From assembly GCF_024435075.2 (NCBI RefSeq), contig NZ_JAMZEG020000002.1:697501-761500 (forward strand): a DNA stretch of 64,000 bases, in the 5' to 3' direction. The notes under the pieces are model-generated. The model was given only the letters and a program-made list of their open reading frames with translations. It searched no databases and was not told the DNA's origin. This DNA is from Marinomonas maritima (GTDB lineage: Bacteria > Pseudomonadota > Gammaproteobacteria > Pseudomonadales > Marinomonadaceae). Within the stretch, counting starts at the first letter, position 1, and each line of letters starts with the position of its first letter. Of the stretch, positions 1 to 11,104 are shown one piece after another. The position numbers were made by a program, and so were the translations under genes.

Positions 1-34
1 AAGTGCTTCGGCATGAAACTACTTTGGGTTATAT

Positions 35-2929
<2,895 letters not shown>

Positions 2930-3147
2930 ATATAACACCAAAGTGGTTTTAAAGAATAATACTTTAAAAACACAGACACAGATTACGATACACATCAGCA
3001 ATGATGAACATCGGTTTAACCTTGATTATTGTTATTTCAAAAAAGAATTGTTAAAGATCCAAGCATGTCTTCGCGTGTTTTGGTGGGAAGAAACAGAGGA
3101 TAGACATTATCATCTAAAGACACCACCGGAACGAACGCAGCAGAATT

Positions 3148-3263
3148 GCTTGACGATCATAGAGGCGTTGAACCACCTGATCCCATCCCGAACTCAGAAG
3201 TGAAAAGCGCCATCGCCGATGGTAGTGTGGGAGATCCCATGTGAGAGTAGGTCGTCGTCAAGC
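3148..3263 (+). rRNA. rrf: 5S ribosomal RNA, copy 1
   Basis: A 116-nt 5S gene with the canonical core (gaaccacctgatcccatccc, then gaactcagaagtgaaa and gatggtagtgtgggag). The ends form helix I: gcttgacg at 3148-3155 pairs with cgtcaagc at 3256-3263. It lies about 220 bp after the 23S gene, and no tRNA is seen in that spacer. A second 5S copy follows 84 bp later. Confidence 0.96.
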
Positions 3264-3347
3264 TTAAATTAAGAGAATCCTGATAGAATTATCAGGCAAT
3301 TGAGTATTTAGTTTTATTAGACGATTTCTAATAAAGCAAATCAGTTT
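3264..3347 (+). other. Spacer between the two 5S genes with two hairpins
   Basis: This 84-bp spacer holds two short inverted repeats: cctgata / tatcagg with a 4-nt loop (about 3279-3296), and tttattaga / tctaataaa with a 5-nt loop (about 3312-3334). Neither has a clear T-run. They are more likely processing or spacing stems in the rRNA precursor than terminators. Confidence 0.5.
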
Positions 3348-3463
3348 TCTTGATGATCATAGAGGCGTTGAACCACCTGATCCCATCCCGAACTCAGAAG
3401 TGAAAAGCGCCATCGCCAATGGTAGTGTGGGAGATCCCATGTGAGAGTAGGTCGTTATCAAGA
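3348..3463 (+). rRNA. rrf: 5S ribosomal RNA, copy 2
   Basis: Second 5S gene of the operon, the same length as copy 1. It differs at positions 1 and 7 of the 5' end, at the matching 3' positions, and at one internal base (gccaatgg instead of gccgatgg). The end changes are compensatory, so helix I still pairs (tcttgat with atcaaga). It is followed by the operon terminator. Confidence 0.95.
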
Positions 3464-3473
3464 TTTAATTTAT

Positions 3474-3509
3474 AAAAAAACCCGATAGATCACTCTATCG
3501 GGTTTTTTT
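3474..3509 (+). terminator. Rho-independent terminator of the rRNA operon
   Basis: Stem cccgataga / tctatcggg (3481-3502) with a 4-nt loop, preceded by an A-run and followed by seven T residues. It lies 18 bp after the second 5S gene, so it ends the rrn transcript. Confidence 0.92.
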
Positions 3510-3542
3510 ATGTTTAAAATAAATCAAATCACTACTTTAATT

Positions 3543-3860
3543 TGTACTAGCTCAGACCTAATCTGACAGTTAGCTCATTTTGAACTGATGTCTGTCAGTA
3601 TAGATCGGGGTTAAGTTCTTTTCAGCCCAGACCGCTTTTCCATCAAGTAATGTATCAGTGGTGCCCTTCCATAACACACTTTTCTCTGATGAGTTCGGTC
3701 ATTATTGTAATAGGCTATCCATTCGTCCAGATCTTTTTGCAGAACCTCTAAACTATCGTAAAGTTTCTTACGAAACGCCACCTGATAAAGCTCATTCATC
3801 TTCGGGCTGAGGTGCATTTTAAGGGCTCTTGATTGGGTTTTGTTAATAATATCCATCGAC
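3543..3860 (-). pseudogene. Remnant of an IS481-family transposase (C-terminal part)
   Basis: The minus frame ending at 3611 gives the end of an IS481-type DDE transposase: FRKKLYDSLEVLQKDLDEW, then the YYNNDRTHQ and CYGRAP motifs typical of its last 70 residues. The 'NGICERFH' stretch expected just before is degenerate or deleted (RALKMHLSPKMNELYQVAF). Near 3635 a frameshift moves the expected ending WAEKNL into another frame, whose stop is at 3570-3572. The catalytic domain is absent. The sequence from 3543 (TGTACTAGCTCAGACC) could be the terminal inverted repeat. Upstream to about 3960, only vague remnants in mixed frames are visible. This is dead insertion-sequence debris beside the rRNA operon. 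Confidence 0.8.
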
Positions 3861-4196
3861 GACCAAGCTTTCTTTAAAACGGGTGTCAGGCTCCGATAAC
3901 CTTCTGTTCGCTCCTTTGAGTTGTTTCCGATCTAGATACTTAATTTGAGCTTCCAACTCTTGTCAAGGGAGCCCAGCTATAGCTTTTTTTGATACCTCAA
4001 CTCAGAAATGGCTATTACTCTTCTTGAAAAACTCCCTTTATAATATTTAGACAATTATTAAAAACTTATGCTGAATTGTCGTAATTTTTATAGCAGTTAT
4101 CTGGTGATATACGGATATTTATAAATAACTACATTTTTTAAACATGGCACGGTGGCTGTGCGATCAAAAAAATAGTAGATAAGCGGAGTAGTAAAG
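3861..4196. other. Region before the fusion gene; no gene seen
   Basis: About 335 bp between the transposase remnant and the fusion gene. Positions 3861-3960 may include more decayed IS sequence. The rest is AT-rich and probably holds the promoter of the fusion gene. A GGAG at 4184-4187 is a reasonable ribosome binding site for the ATG at 4197. Confidence 0.4.
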
Positions 4197-7100
4197 ATGC
4201 CTGTGTTTTGGCGTAATGTGTTAAAGCGAGTTTGGGGCGTAGATGCGCAATTAAGTTCACTTGATGGAGAATACGATCTTAACTTACTCGCAACGGGTCA
4301 GCGAAATTATGTATTAAAAGTTATGCGTCCAAGTTGTGAAGAGAGTTTTATTGATCTTCAGTGCCGTGCCTTCAACCATTTGCGTCAACATGCCCAAGAT
4401 TTACCTATCCCTGATATTATTAAGACACTAGAAGGTGAATTATATACACGCGTTAAAGACGAAAATGGCGAAAACCGTATAGTTTGGTTACTTGAGAAAA
4501 TAGAAGGAGTCACTTATGCATGCTTCGGTGCTAAAAATAATGCCCTTCGTTATGAACTAGGCGCGACTGTGGGAGAAATGGATAGAGCTTTACAAGGCTT
4601 TACTCACCCAGCGTTGGTGCGCGACTTTAAATGGAACCTTTGTCAAGCTCAGTGGATAGCTGGCCATATTGACACTATTGTACCTGCCTCACGCAATGTC
4701 ATTATTCAACAGATTATCGACGGCTATTACTCCATTCATTCTTCTCTTCTGAAGTTGCCGCAAGGTGCTATTCACAATGATGTGAATGATTACAACATTC
4801 TTATTCAAGGTTCGCTGACTCAATCACAGAGAGTCAGCGGTATTATTGACTTGGGTGATATGTGTTCAGGTCCTAGAATTTGTGATTTAGCGATTAGCTC
4901 AGCATATTTGGTATTGGATTGTGCAGAACCAGTAAAAGCACTTGAAGCGCTAGTGAGCGGTTACCATAGTCGGTATCCTCTGACGACAGAAGAAATAGAA
5001 ATGCTATGGCCTTTACTCCGTATGCGCCTTGCGGTCAGTGTTGTTAACTCCATGTTAATGGCAAAAGAAACCCCAGATGATCCTTATGTCGTAATCAGTC
5101 AGGCTCCTGCTTGGACATTTTTAGAAAATCATCGCCTTGACGAAAAAATGCTTTCCACTCGCCTACGCGTTGTCTGTGGTTTTCCTATTACTGACAGTGC
5201 ACCACGAGTTACTGCTTGGTTGAAGAGAAAGAAAGGGTGCTTTGCTCAAGTGTTGGGACAAAATCTAACAGATGCTCCCATGCATTCGCTTTCTGTAGAA
5301 GCTTGTACCACTCCGAGTAATCCTTTTGCCATTACTTCACAAGAGGCTAGCACTATCGGTTGTGATTACGGCTACGGTGACGCTCAAGAGGAAAGTATAT
5401 GGCTAGGATACTACAATGAACCGCGTTTAATTTACACGGAGGACGCGTTTCGCAAAGGGCCTTATAAAGCGAGTAATCGACGTACTGTCCATTTAGGTGT
5501 GGATGTTTTTGCACCCGCTACGACTTTGGTATATACGCCATTGGACTCTAAAGTTGTTTGCAGTGAAAGTAGTGACGTTTATCTAGATTATGGTGGTATG
5601 GTGATTCTCAGTCACTTAAGTGACGACGGCGATTGTTTTTATACGCTATACGGGCATTTAGACCCTACTTCTATTAATCATTTGGTTCCTGGACAATTAC
5701 TCAGCAGTGGAACTGCGTTTGCAAAATTGGGTGATGTTGATGTCAACGGAGGATGGAATCCTCATCTACATTTTCAGTTGGCATTGAGTTTAGAGGGAAT
5801 CGGTCACGACTGGCCTGGGGCTGCTGATCCAGATGAGTTGGTACTGTGGAACGCGATTTTCCCTAATCCTGCCTCATTATTAAATCTCAGCGATAAAAAA
5901 ACCTGTTTTGTGCCTACTCAAAAGGCAGAAATACTTAATCAACGTAAAGCAAAATTTGGCGACAATTTGAAATTAACCTATTCAGATCCTGTTATGTTTA
6001 TGCGTGGCTGGAAGCATCATTTGTTTGATGAATGGGGGCGTCCTTACCTAGACAGTTACAACAATGTACCTCATGTCGGGCATGCACATCCGCGTATTCA
6101 GCAAGTCGCTGCGGATCAGCTACTGCGAATGAACTCGAACACCCGCTACTTGCACCCCGCACAAATTGCTTTTGCCGATAAAGTGTTAAGTCGTATGCCC
6201 AAGAGCTTAGATGTCTGCTTCTTTGTCAATTCTGGCACTGAGGCAAACGAATTAGCGTTGCGTTTGGCGCGTGCTCACACTGGCGGTAAAGATATGATTA
6301 CCCCAGATCATGGTTACCATGGCAATACAACAGGGGCAATTGATATATCTGCTTATAAATTCAATGCCAAAGGCGGTGTAGGCCAAGCAGACTGGGTGCA
6401 ATTAATAGATGTCGCCGATGACTATCGAGGGCGTTACCGTCGCGATGATCCTCAATGTGCTGAAAAGTACGCTGCACAAGTGGATAATGCACTGGCGAAT
6501 ATTAAACAAAGACATGGCAAGCTTGCTGGTTTTATTGCTGAAACCTTCCCAAGTGTTGGCGGTCAAATTATTCCTCCACAAGGTTATCTAAAAAGTGTTT
6601 ATGCACGTGTTCGAGCAGTAGGCGGTGTATGTATTGCTGATGAAGTGCAGACTGCCTTAGGGCGTTTAGGTGAATATTATTTTGCTTTTGAACAACAGCA
6701 GGTTGTGCCTGATATTGTGGTATTAGGTAAGCCTATTGGCAATGGTCATCCAATCGGCGTACTCGTCACTAGTCGAGCTATTGCTGATAGTTTTGCCCAA
6801 GGACCTGAATATTTTTCTACCTTTGGCGGCTCTAATCTATCCTGCAGGATCGGTAAGGAAGTACTGGACATCGTTGATGACGAAAACTTAATGGACAACG
6901 CTCTGCAAATGGGTAATTTACTTCTTGATGGTTTGCATAGCTTACATGACAAGTATGACATTGTCGGTGATGTACGTGGTCAAGGCTTATTTATCGGGTT
7001 GGATTTAGTAACAGACAAAGAGAGCCGCACACCAGGCACAGATATCGCTGATTACGTTAAAAACCGCATGCGTGAGAATCGAATTTTAATGGGAACAGAA

Positions 7101-7229
7101 GGGCCAGCAGATAATATTCTTAAAATTCGTCCACCAATGTGCATTGAACGCCAAGATGTGCTGATGATTCTAAATGTTATGGATAAGGTGCTAGCAGAAG
7201 CCCAGAGTTTGATAAATATGAAAGATTAG
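4197..7229 (+). CDS. Trifunctional fusion: APH-like kinase / M23 peptidase / class-III PLP phospho-lyase or aminotransferase
   Basis: A 1010-residue fusion. Residues ~20-300 form an APH/choline-kinase-type fold with the catalytic HNDVNDYN loop (H193, D195, N200) and a DLGD metal motif. Residues ~400-560 form an M23 (LytM) domain with intact zinc-site motifs: HLGVD (H432, D436), YGH (H487) and HLH (H523, H525). Residues ~590-1000 form a class-III PLP enzyme with NSGTEAN, the IADE aspartate and a Schiff-base lysine near 845 (LGKPIGNG). This last part resembles ethanolamine-phosphate and phosphohydroxylysine phospho-lyases. In eukaryotes such lyases act after an APH-type kinase (hydroxylysine kinase), so one chain may phosphorylate an amino alcohol and then eliminate phosphate. 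No signal peptide is seen, so the peptidase domain would be cytoplasmic, which is odd. The substrate is unknown. An Ehu-type importer lies 0.75 kb downstream. Domain calls are firm; the reaction is inferred. Confidence 0.88.
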   Translation: MPVFWRNVLKRVWGVDAQLSSLDGEYDLNLLATGQRNYVLKVMRPSCEESFIDLQCRAFNHLRQHAQDLPIPDIIKTLEGELYTRVKDENGENRIVWLLEKIEGVTYACFGAKNNALRYELGATVGEMDRALQGFTHPALVRDFKWNLCQAQWIAGHIDTIVPASRNVIIQQIIDGYYSIHSSLLKLPQGAIHNDVNDYNILIQGSLTQSQRVSGIIDLGDMCSGPRICDLAISSAYLVLDCAEPVKALEALVSGYHSRYPLTTEEIEMLWPLLRMRLAVSVVNSMLMAKETPDDPYVVISQAPAWTFLENHRLDEKMLSTRLRVVCGFPITDSAPRVTAWLKRKKGCFAQVLGQNLTDAPMHSLSVEACTTPSNPFAITSQEASTIGCDYGYGDAQEESIWLGYYNEPRLIYTEDAFRKGPYKASNRRTVHLGVDVFAPATTLVYTPLDSKVVCSESSDVYLDYGGMVILSHLSDDGDCFYTLYGHLDPTSINHLVPGQLLSSGTAFAKLGDVDVNGGWNPHLHFQLALSLEGIGHDWPGAADPDELVLWNAIFPNPASLLNLSDKKTCFVPTQKAEILNQRKAKFGDNLKLTYSDPVMFMRGWKHHLFDEWGRPYLDSYNNVPHVGHAHPRIQQVAADQLLRMNSNTRYLHPAQIAFADKVLSRMPKSLDVCFFVNSGTEANELALRLARAHTGGKDMITPDHGYHGNTTGAIDISAYKFNAKGGVGQADWVQLIDVADDYRGRYRRDDPQCAEKYAAQVDNALANIKQRHGKLAGFIAETFPSVGGQIIPPQGYLKSVYARVRAVGGVCIADEVQTALGRLGEYYFAFEQQQVVPDIVVLGKPIGNGHPIGVLVTSRAIADSFAQGPEYFSTFGGSNLSCRIGKEVLDIVDDENLMDNALQMGNLLLDGLHSLHDKYDIVGDVRGQGLFIGLDLVTDKESRTPGTDIADYVKNRMRENRILMGTEGPADNILKIRPPMCIERQDVLMILNVMDKVLAEAQSLINMKD

Positions 7230-7629
7230 GGGCTTTTAGAAAGTAGGTGATAGGTGGCTATCTTTTTGACAATCGTTTATTAAAATCTGTTTACGAATAT
7301 CTGACATGGCTTAATTCATTTCTTTAAACAGTAGATGCTAAGGGGGATTAGTATCTACTGTTTAAATAGTGGGCTTCCCCAATATAAGGCACCAGCAACG
7401 AAAAAAACTATTTTGGTGCCGCTCTAAGCCTGTTCTCGCATGATAAGAGGTAATCCAAGACACAGCTAAATCGACGTAGAAGTGAGTGCAAAATTACATA
7501 ACCCAATTAGGCCGTGAAGGTTAAAACACGGTGATTTACTGATACTGTATTCCTGCCTATATACAACCAAACTGGGTCCATACCAAAGTGTCTATCTATG
7601 TTTCATCAAATGAAACAGAGGAAAGTATA
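7230..7629. other. Intergenic region with several inverted repeats
   Basis: No gene is seen. The strongest structure is at 7323-7366: 18-bp arms (TTTAAACAGTAGATGCTA and its complement) with one G/T mismatch and an 8-nt loop containing GGGGG. Other inverted repeats are ggcacca / tggtgcc (7388-7394 and 7414-7420) and ccgtg / cacgg (about 7510-7530). At 7600-7616 a perfect gtttcat / atgaaac palindrome with a 3-nt spacer sits just before a ribosome binding site. The first hairpin has no T-run, so it is not a standard intrinsic terminator, but it may protect the 3' end of the fusion mRNA. Confidence 0.5.
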
Positions 7630-7746
7630 ATGAAATGGTTTATTAATACCTTTTACAAGGTGGTTGAGGTTCAAAAGGAAAAACTCGTCAGGGGAAGTGA
7701 ATATCCAACAAGGATGGCAAGGATAGAACGCTTGGGTGAGTATTAA
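7630..7746 (+). CDS. Possible small protein of 38 residues
   Basis: An ATG at 7630 is preceded by AGAGGAA (7617-7623) at good spacing and opens a 38-codon frame ending in TAA at 7744-7746. The product starts MKWFINTFYKVVEVQKEKL and is rich in charged residues (ends MARIERLGEY), with an amphipathic, helix-like pattern and no signal peptide or membrane segment. The perfect palindrome at 7600-7616 lies directly upstream and could be an operator or an mRNA hairpin covering the start region. No family is recognised. The good ribosome binding site is the main support, and a chance frame cannot be excluded. Confidence 0.45.
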   Translation: MKWFINTFYKVVEVQKEKLVRGSEYPTRMARIERLGEY

Positions 7747-7995
7747 ATTGACATTTAAACGATAAAAAAGATACCAACGGTTGTCTGGAACTTTTGTTCA
7801 GATAAGCGCTAAGCCTCCCGTACTCCTTGTCCTATTTTTGATATCTCTACCATAATTTTTTGTTTGAAATCACATTAGCGGGAGAATTATAATTACACAT
7901 CTAAATATGTCTTGATAAATATTGCCTTTTTATTTAGTGTGAACTAACATTTTTCTACTTATTTAGCCACTTTTATAACAAATATGAGGTTTATC

Positions 7996-8844
7996 ATGAA
8001 AGGAACACTAAAGAGATACGTTATATCTCTAATTACTTTTTCAGTTGCGCTTTTTTCTGTAACGGCGTCTGCGAATACATTAGATAAGATAAAAGGTGAA
8101 GGCACTGTGACGATCGGTGTTGCTAATGAAGTACCTTACGGCTACACGACGCCTGATGGTGAACCTGCTGGTGAAGCACCTAGCATTGCCGTCCAAGTTT
8201 TGAACGATTTGGGTGTAGATAATGTAAAAGTTGTAGTTACAGAATTTGGTTCTTTGATTCCTGGTTTGCGTGCTGGACGGTTTGATGTGATTGCTGCTGG
8301 TATGTACATTACACCAAAACGTTGTAAGCAAATTTTATTCTCAAACCCAACATACAGCATAGGTGAGGGCTTTTTGGTTCAAAATGGCAATCCTAAAGAG
8401 CTAAAGGGTTACGATAACATTGATGCTAAATCTGTGAAGTTAGGTGTGATGTCAGGCTCTGTTGAGTACGGTTATGCTCGTGATTTTGGCATTGATTTAA
8501 GCAAAATTGTCACTCTTCCAGATTATCCATCTGGTGTTGCAGCCCTTAAATCAGGTCGTATTGATGCTCTAGCTGGTACTAGTTTGACGATGGCATCGTT
8601 GGCTCAGAAAGACGATCGTGTTGAATTGGCTCAGCCTTTTACACCTCTTATGATTAAGGGCAAATCAGTTAAAGGCTATGGTGGCTTCGGTTTCCGTCCA
8701 GCAGATACGGCTTTACGTGATGCCTTTAATACAGAATTGAAAGGTTTCATCGATACGAAAGAGCACATTGCAATGGTAGAGCCTTACGGTTTTGGTAAGC
8801 ATACTTCTCCTGGTGAAATGACCGCCAAAAAATTGTGTCAATAA
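7996..8844 (+). CDS. ehuB: Ectoine/hydroxyectoine-type ABC transporter, periplasmic binding protein
   Basis: Solute-binding protein of the polar amino acid (family 3) type that delivers substrate to the EhuCD-EhuA importer. The first ~27 residues are a signal peptide (KR, hydrophobic core, cleavage after SVTASA). The mature part matches EhuB closely along its length: ANEVPYGYTTPDGEPAGEAP, then TEFGSLIPGLRAGRFDVIAAGMY, then the PERCKQ-like TPKRCKQILFSNPTY and PYGFG near the end. The ATG at 7996 is preferred over the ATG at 7984 because the GAGG at 7986-7989 is correctly spaced for it. It is the first gene of a four-gene unit. Binding of ectoine rather than another solute is inferred from family similarity only. 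Confidence 0.87.
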   Translation: MKGTLKRYVISLITFSVALFSVTASANTLDKIKGEGTVTIGVANEVPYGYTTPDGEPAGEAPSIAVQVLNDLGVDNVKVVVTEFGSLIPGLRAGRFDVIAAGMYITPKRCKQILFSNPTYSIGEGFLVQNGNPKELKGYDNIDAKSVKLGVMSGSVEYGYARDFGIDLSKIVTLPDYPSGVAALKSGRIDALAGTSLTMASLAQKDDRVELAQPFTPLMIKGKSVKGYGGFGFRPADTALRDAFNTELKGFIDTKEHIAMVEPYGFGKHTSPGEMTAKKLCQ

Positions 8845-8862
8845 CACTGGGGAATTAGACTC

Positions 8863-9525
8863 ATGGAATTTGGAGAAATTGTCTCCGTATTACTCCAGGG
8901 GGCCATTGTCACAATAGAAATTGTGGCTATGGCGTTGCCTCTCGCCGTGTTAATGGCATTCAGCTTCGGATTGATTCGCCTTTATGCTCCAGCACCCTTC
9001 AAACAAATTGCCATTGCTTATATTGAGTTTTTTCGTGGTACATCGGCGCTAATTCAGTTGTATTGGATTTATTTTGTTTTGCCATTTTTTGGTATAACCA
9101 TTGATGCCATGACAGCGGCTGTTGTTGCCTTAGGTCTGAATATTGGTGCGTACGGTACAGAAGTTGTTCGTGGTGCTATTCAATCTGTGCCAAAAGGGCA
9201 GTATGAAGCGTCGATTGCATTAAACTTCACTGCTTCACAACGATTGTGGCGCATCATCATGCCGCAGGCTTTGGTTAATATGATTCCGCCTTTTGGTAAT
9301 TTGGCTATTGAATTAGTAAAAGCGACCTCGTTAGTTTCTCTGATTACGATTGGAGATTTGACCTTTAAAGCCAAAATGTTAGCCGATACAACTTTACAGG
9401 TTGGCGAGATCTTCGGTGTCGTGTTGTTATTTTATTTTGTTATGGCTCAATTCCTAGTCTTCTTTATTAGACGTTTAGAAACACACCTTAGTAAAGGTTT
9501 AGGTCGTGGAGGGCTACATTCATGA
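8863..9525 (+). CDS. ehuC: Ehu-type ABC transporter permease, subunit 1
   Basis: Inner-membrane permease of the HisM/GlnP type (220 residues, about five hydrophobic segments). It carries the EAA loop that contacts the ATPase (YEASIALNFTASQRLWRIIMPQAL, ~125-150). It sits 18 bp after ehuB and overlaps the next permease gene by 4 bp (ATGA), which implies translational coupling. With EhuD it should form the heterodimeric channel for the solute delivered by EhuB. Substrate assignment depends on EhuB. Confidence 0.86.
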   Translation: MEFGEIVSVLLQGAIVTIEIVAMALPLAVLMAFSFGLIRLYAPAPFKQIAIAYIEFFRGTSALIQLYWIYFVLPFFGITIDAMTAAVVALGLNIGAYGTEVVRGAIQSVPKGQYEASIALNFTASQRLWRIIMPQALVNMIPPFGNLAIELVKATSLVSLITIGDLTFKAKMLADTTLQVGEIFGVVLLFYFVMAQFLVFFIRRLETHLSKGLGRGGLHS

Positions 9526-10199
9526 ATGGATTTCATTGGGACTGGGCGTTTACATGGGAAGTGCTTCCCATGATTTTGTCAGCGGCAAAAGTAACCTTAT
9601 TGGCGACATTGCTGGGTAGTATTTTTGCGATTGTGATGGGGTTGGTATTTGCCTTGTTGCGTCGTAATAATAGCCGAATATTGCGTATCTCGACTTATTG
9701 GGTTGTTGAATTTATTCGTAGTACACCTTTGCTTGTGCAGATTTTCTTTCTCTATTATGTGATGCCAGAATTTGGGATCAGTATGTCGCCACTTGCGACT
9801 GGCGTATTTGCTTTGGGTCTTCACTATGGTGCGTATTTATCGGAAGTCTTTCGTAGTGGTATTGATGGCATTGAAAAAGGCCAATGGGAAGCCGCTAGAG
9901 CATTAAATTTAACCATTTTTGATACTTACAAAGATATTGTGCTTCCTCAAGCTATTCGTCCGATGATACCGGCGACAGGGAATTACATCATTGCCATGTT
10001 TAAAGAAACCCCTCAGCTTTCTGCCATTACATTGTTGGAAATGTTGCAGATGGCAAAGATTATTGGTTCCGAAAACTTCCGTTATCTAGAGCCGTTTACC
10101 TTGGTTGGGATTTTGTATCTCGTGTTTAGTCTTTTAGCAGCCTACGGTATTCATCAGGTTGAAAGACGCTTTCCAAAAGAAGGATTTAGTTTGAAATGA
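9522..10199 (+). CDS. ehuD: Ehu-type ABC transporter permease, subunit 2
   Basis: Second permease of the importer (225 residues, polytopic). The N-terminal part includes a FIRSTPLLVQIFFLYY motif typical of polar amino acid permeases. The EAA loop is WEAARALNLTIFDTYKDIVLPQAIRP. It overlaps ehuC by 4 bp at its start and ehuA by 4 bp at its end, so the three genes are tightly coupled. The paired permeases share the family fold but differ in sequence, as expected for a heterodimer. Confidence 0.86.
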   Translation: MNGFHWDWAFTWEVLPMILSAAKVTLLATLLGSIFAIVMGLVFALLRRNNSRILRISTYWVVEFIRSTPLLVQIFFLYYVMPEFGISMSPLATGVFALGLHYGAYLSEVFRSGIDGIEKGQWEAARALNLTIFDTYKDIVLPQAIRPMIPATGNYIIAMFKETPQLSAITLLEMLQMAKIIGSENFRYLEPFTLVGILYLVFSLLAAYGIHQVERRFPKEGFSLK

Positions 10200-10969
10200 G
10201 TGCGCCAATTATTGAATTCAAAAATGTTAAAAAATGCTTTGGTGAAACGGTCATTTTCAGTGATTTTAACTTCAAAGTGGAAGAAAACGAGATTGTATCA
10301 ATCATCGGACCAAGTGGTTCGGGTAAAAGTACCTTGCTGCGAATTTTGATGACATTAGAAGGCATCGATGGCGGTTACATAAACGTAGCAGGTGAGTCGC
10401 TTTGGCACATGCCTTGGCAAGGTCAGTATGTGCCAGCCAATAACAAGCATTTGCATAAAATGCGTAATCACCTTGGTATGGTGTTCCAGCACTTTAATTT
10501 GTTTCCTCACATGACAGTGAAGCGCAACATCACAGAAGCACCAATGCGAGTAAAAGGTGTTTCGCGGGCAGAAGCCGAGAAATTTGCAGAAAAATTACTG
10601 CAGTTGGTGGGCCTGGCTGATAAAGCCGACAGTTATCCAAATGATTTATCTGGTGGTCAAAAACAACGAGTGGGCATTGCCCGTGCACTTGCGATGAAGC
10701 CCTCTATTTTATTACTGGATGAAATTACCTCAGCTTTAGACCCTGAATTAGTAGATGAAGTGTTGGATGTTATTCGTAATCTGGTGAAAGAAGAAAGCTT
10801 TACTATGTTGTTGGTAACCCATGAAATGTATTTTGCTCGTGAAATCAGTGATCGAGTGTGCTTCTTTGATAAAGGTGCGATAGTAGAAGAAGGCGAGCCA
10901 GAAGCTATTTTTACACAACCAAAAGAAGAGCGAACCAAGGCTTTTCTGAATGCTTATATTGGACAATAG
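10196..10969 (+). CDS. ehuA: Ehu-type ABC transporter ATP-binding protein
   Basis: Cytoplasmic ATPase that drives the EhuBCD importer (257 residues). All ABC motifs are intact: Walker A GPSGSGKST (~38-46), Q-loop in FQHFNLFPHMT, signature LSGGQKQRVGIARAL, Walker B ILLLDEITSALDPE and the H-loop in LLVTHEM. It is the last gene of the unit and a terminator-like hairpin follows. No catabolic ectoine genes (eutBC/doeAB) follow, so the importer's link to breakdown would have to involve genes elsewhere or the fusion enzyme upstream. Confidence 0.88.
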   Translation: MSAPIIEFKNVKKCFGETVIFSDFNFKVEENEIVSIIGPSGSGKSTLLRILMTLEGIDGGYINVAGESLWHMPWQGQYVPANNKHLHKMRNHLGMVFQHFNLFPHMTVKRNITEAPMRVKGVSRAEAEKFAEKLLQLVGLADKADSYPNDLSGGQKQRVGIARALAMKPSILLLDEITSALDPELVDEVLDVIRNLVKEESFTMLLVTHEMYFAREISDRVCFFDKGAIVEEGEPEAIFTQPKEERTKAFLNAYIGQ

Positions 10970-11010
10970 TTTTCAATAGCAATCCAAAACGTATTTTTTA
11001 GTATCTATTG

Positions 11011-11042
11011 ATAAGGCTCCTAAGCAGGCGCCTTATTTTTTG
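11011..11042 (+). terminator. Terminator after ehuA
   Basis: Arms ataaggc (11011-11017) and gccttat (11030-11036), extended inside by cc/gg, followed by a T-run at 11036-11041. It lies about 40 bp after the ehuA stop and ends the transporter transcript. Confidence 0.75.
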
Positions 11043-11104
11043 GTCGTGACAAGTGACGTACTCTGCACGGATAATGGCTGAATATCTTATGGAGTATTGA
11101 TTAA

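Noticed and set aside
2943..3203. 86-codon frame between the 23S and 5S genes
   Set aside because: It runs into the first 5S gene, which is unambiguous RNA, and has no credible start context.
7996..10969. Glutamine or histidine importer instead of an Ehu-type one
   Set aside because: The binding protein matches EhuB-specific stretches along its length better than GlnH or HisJ, although substrate proof is lacking.
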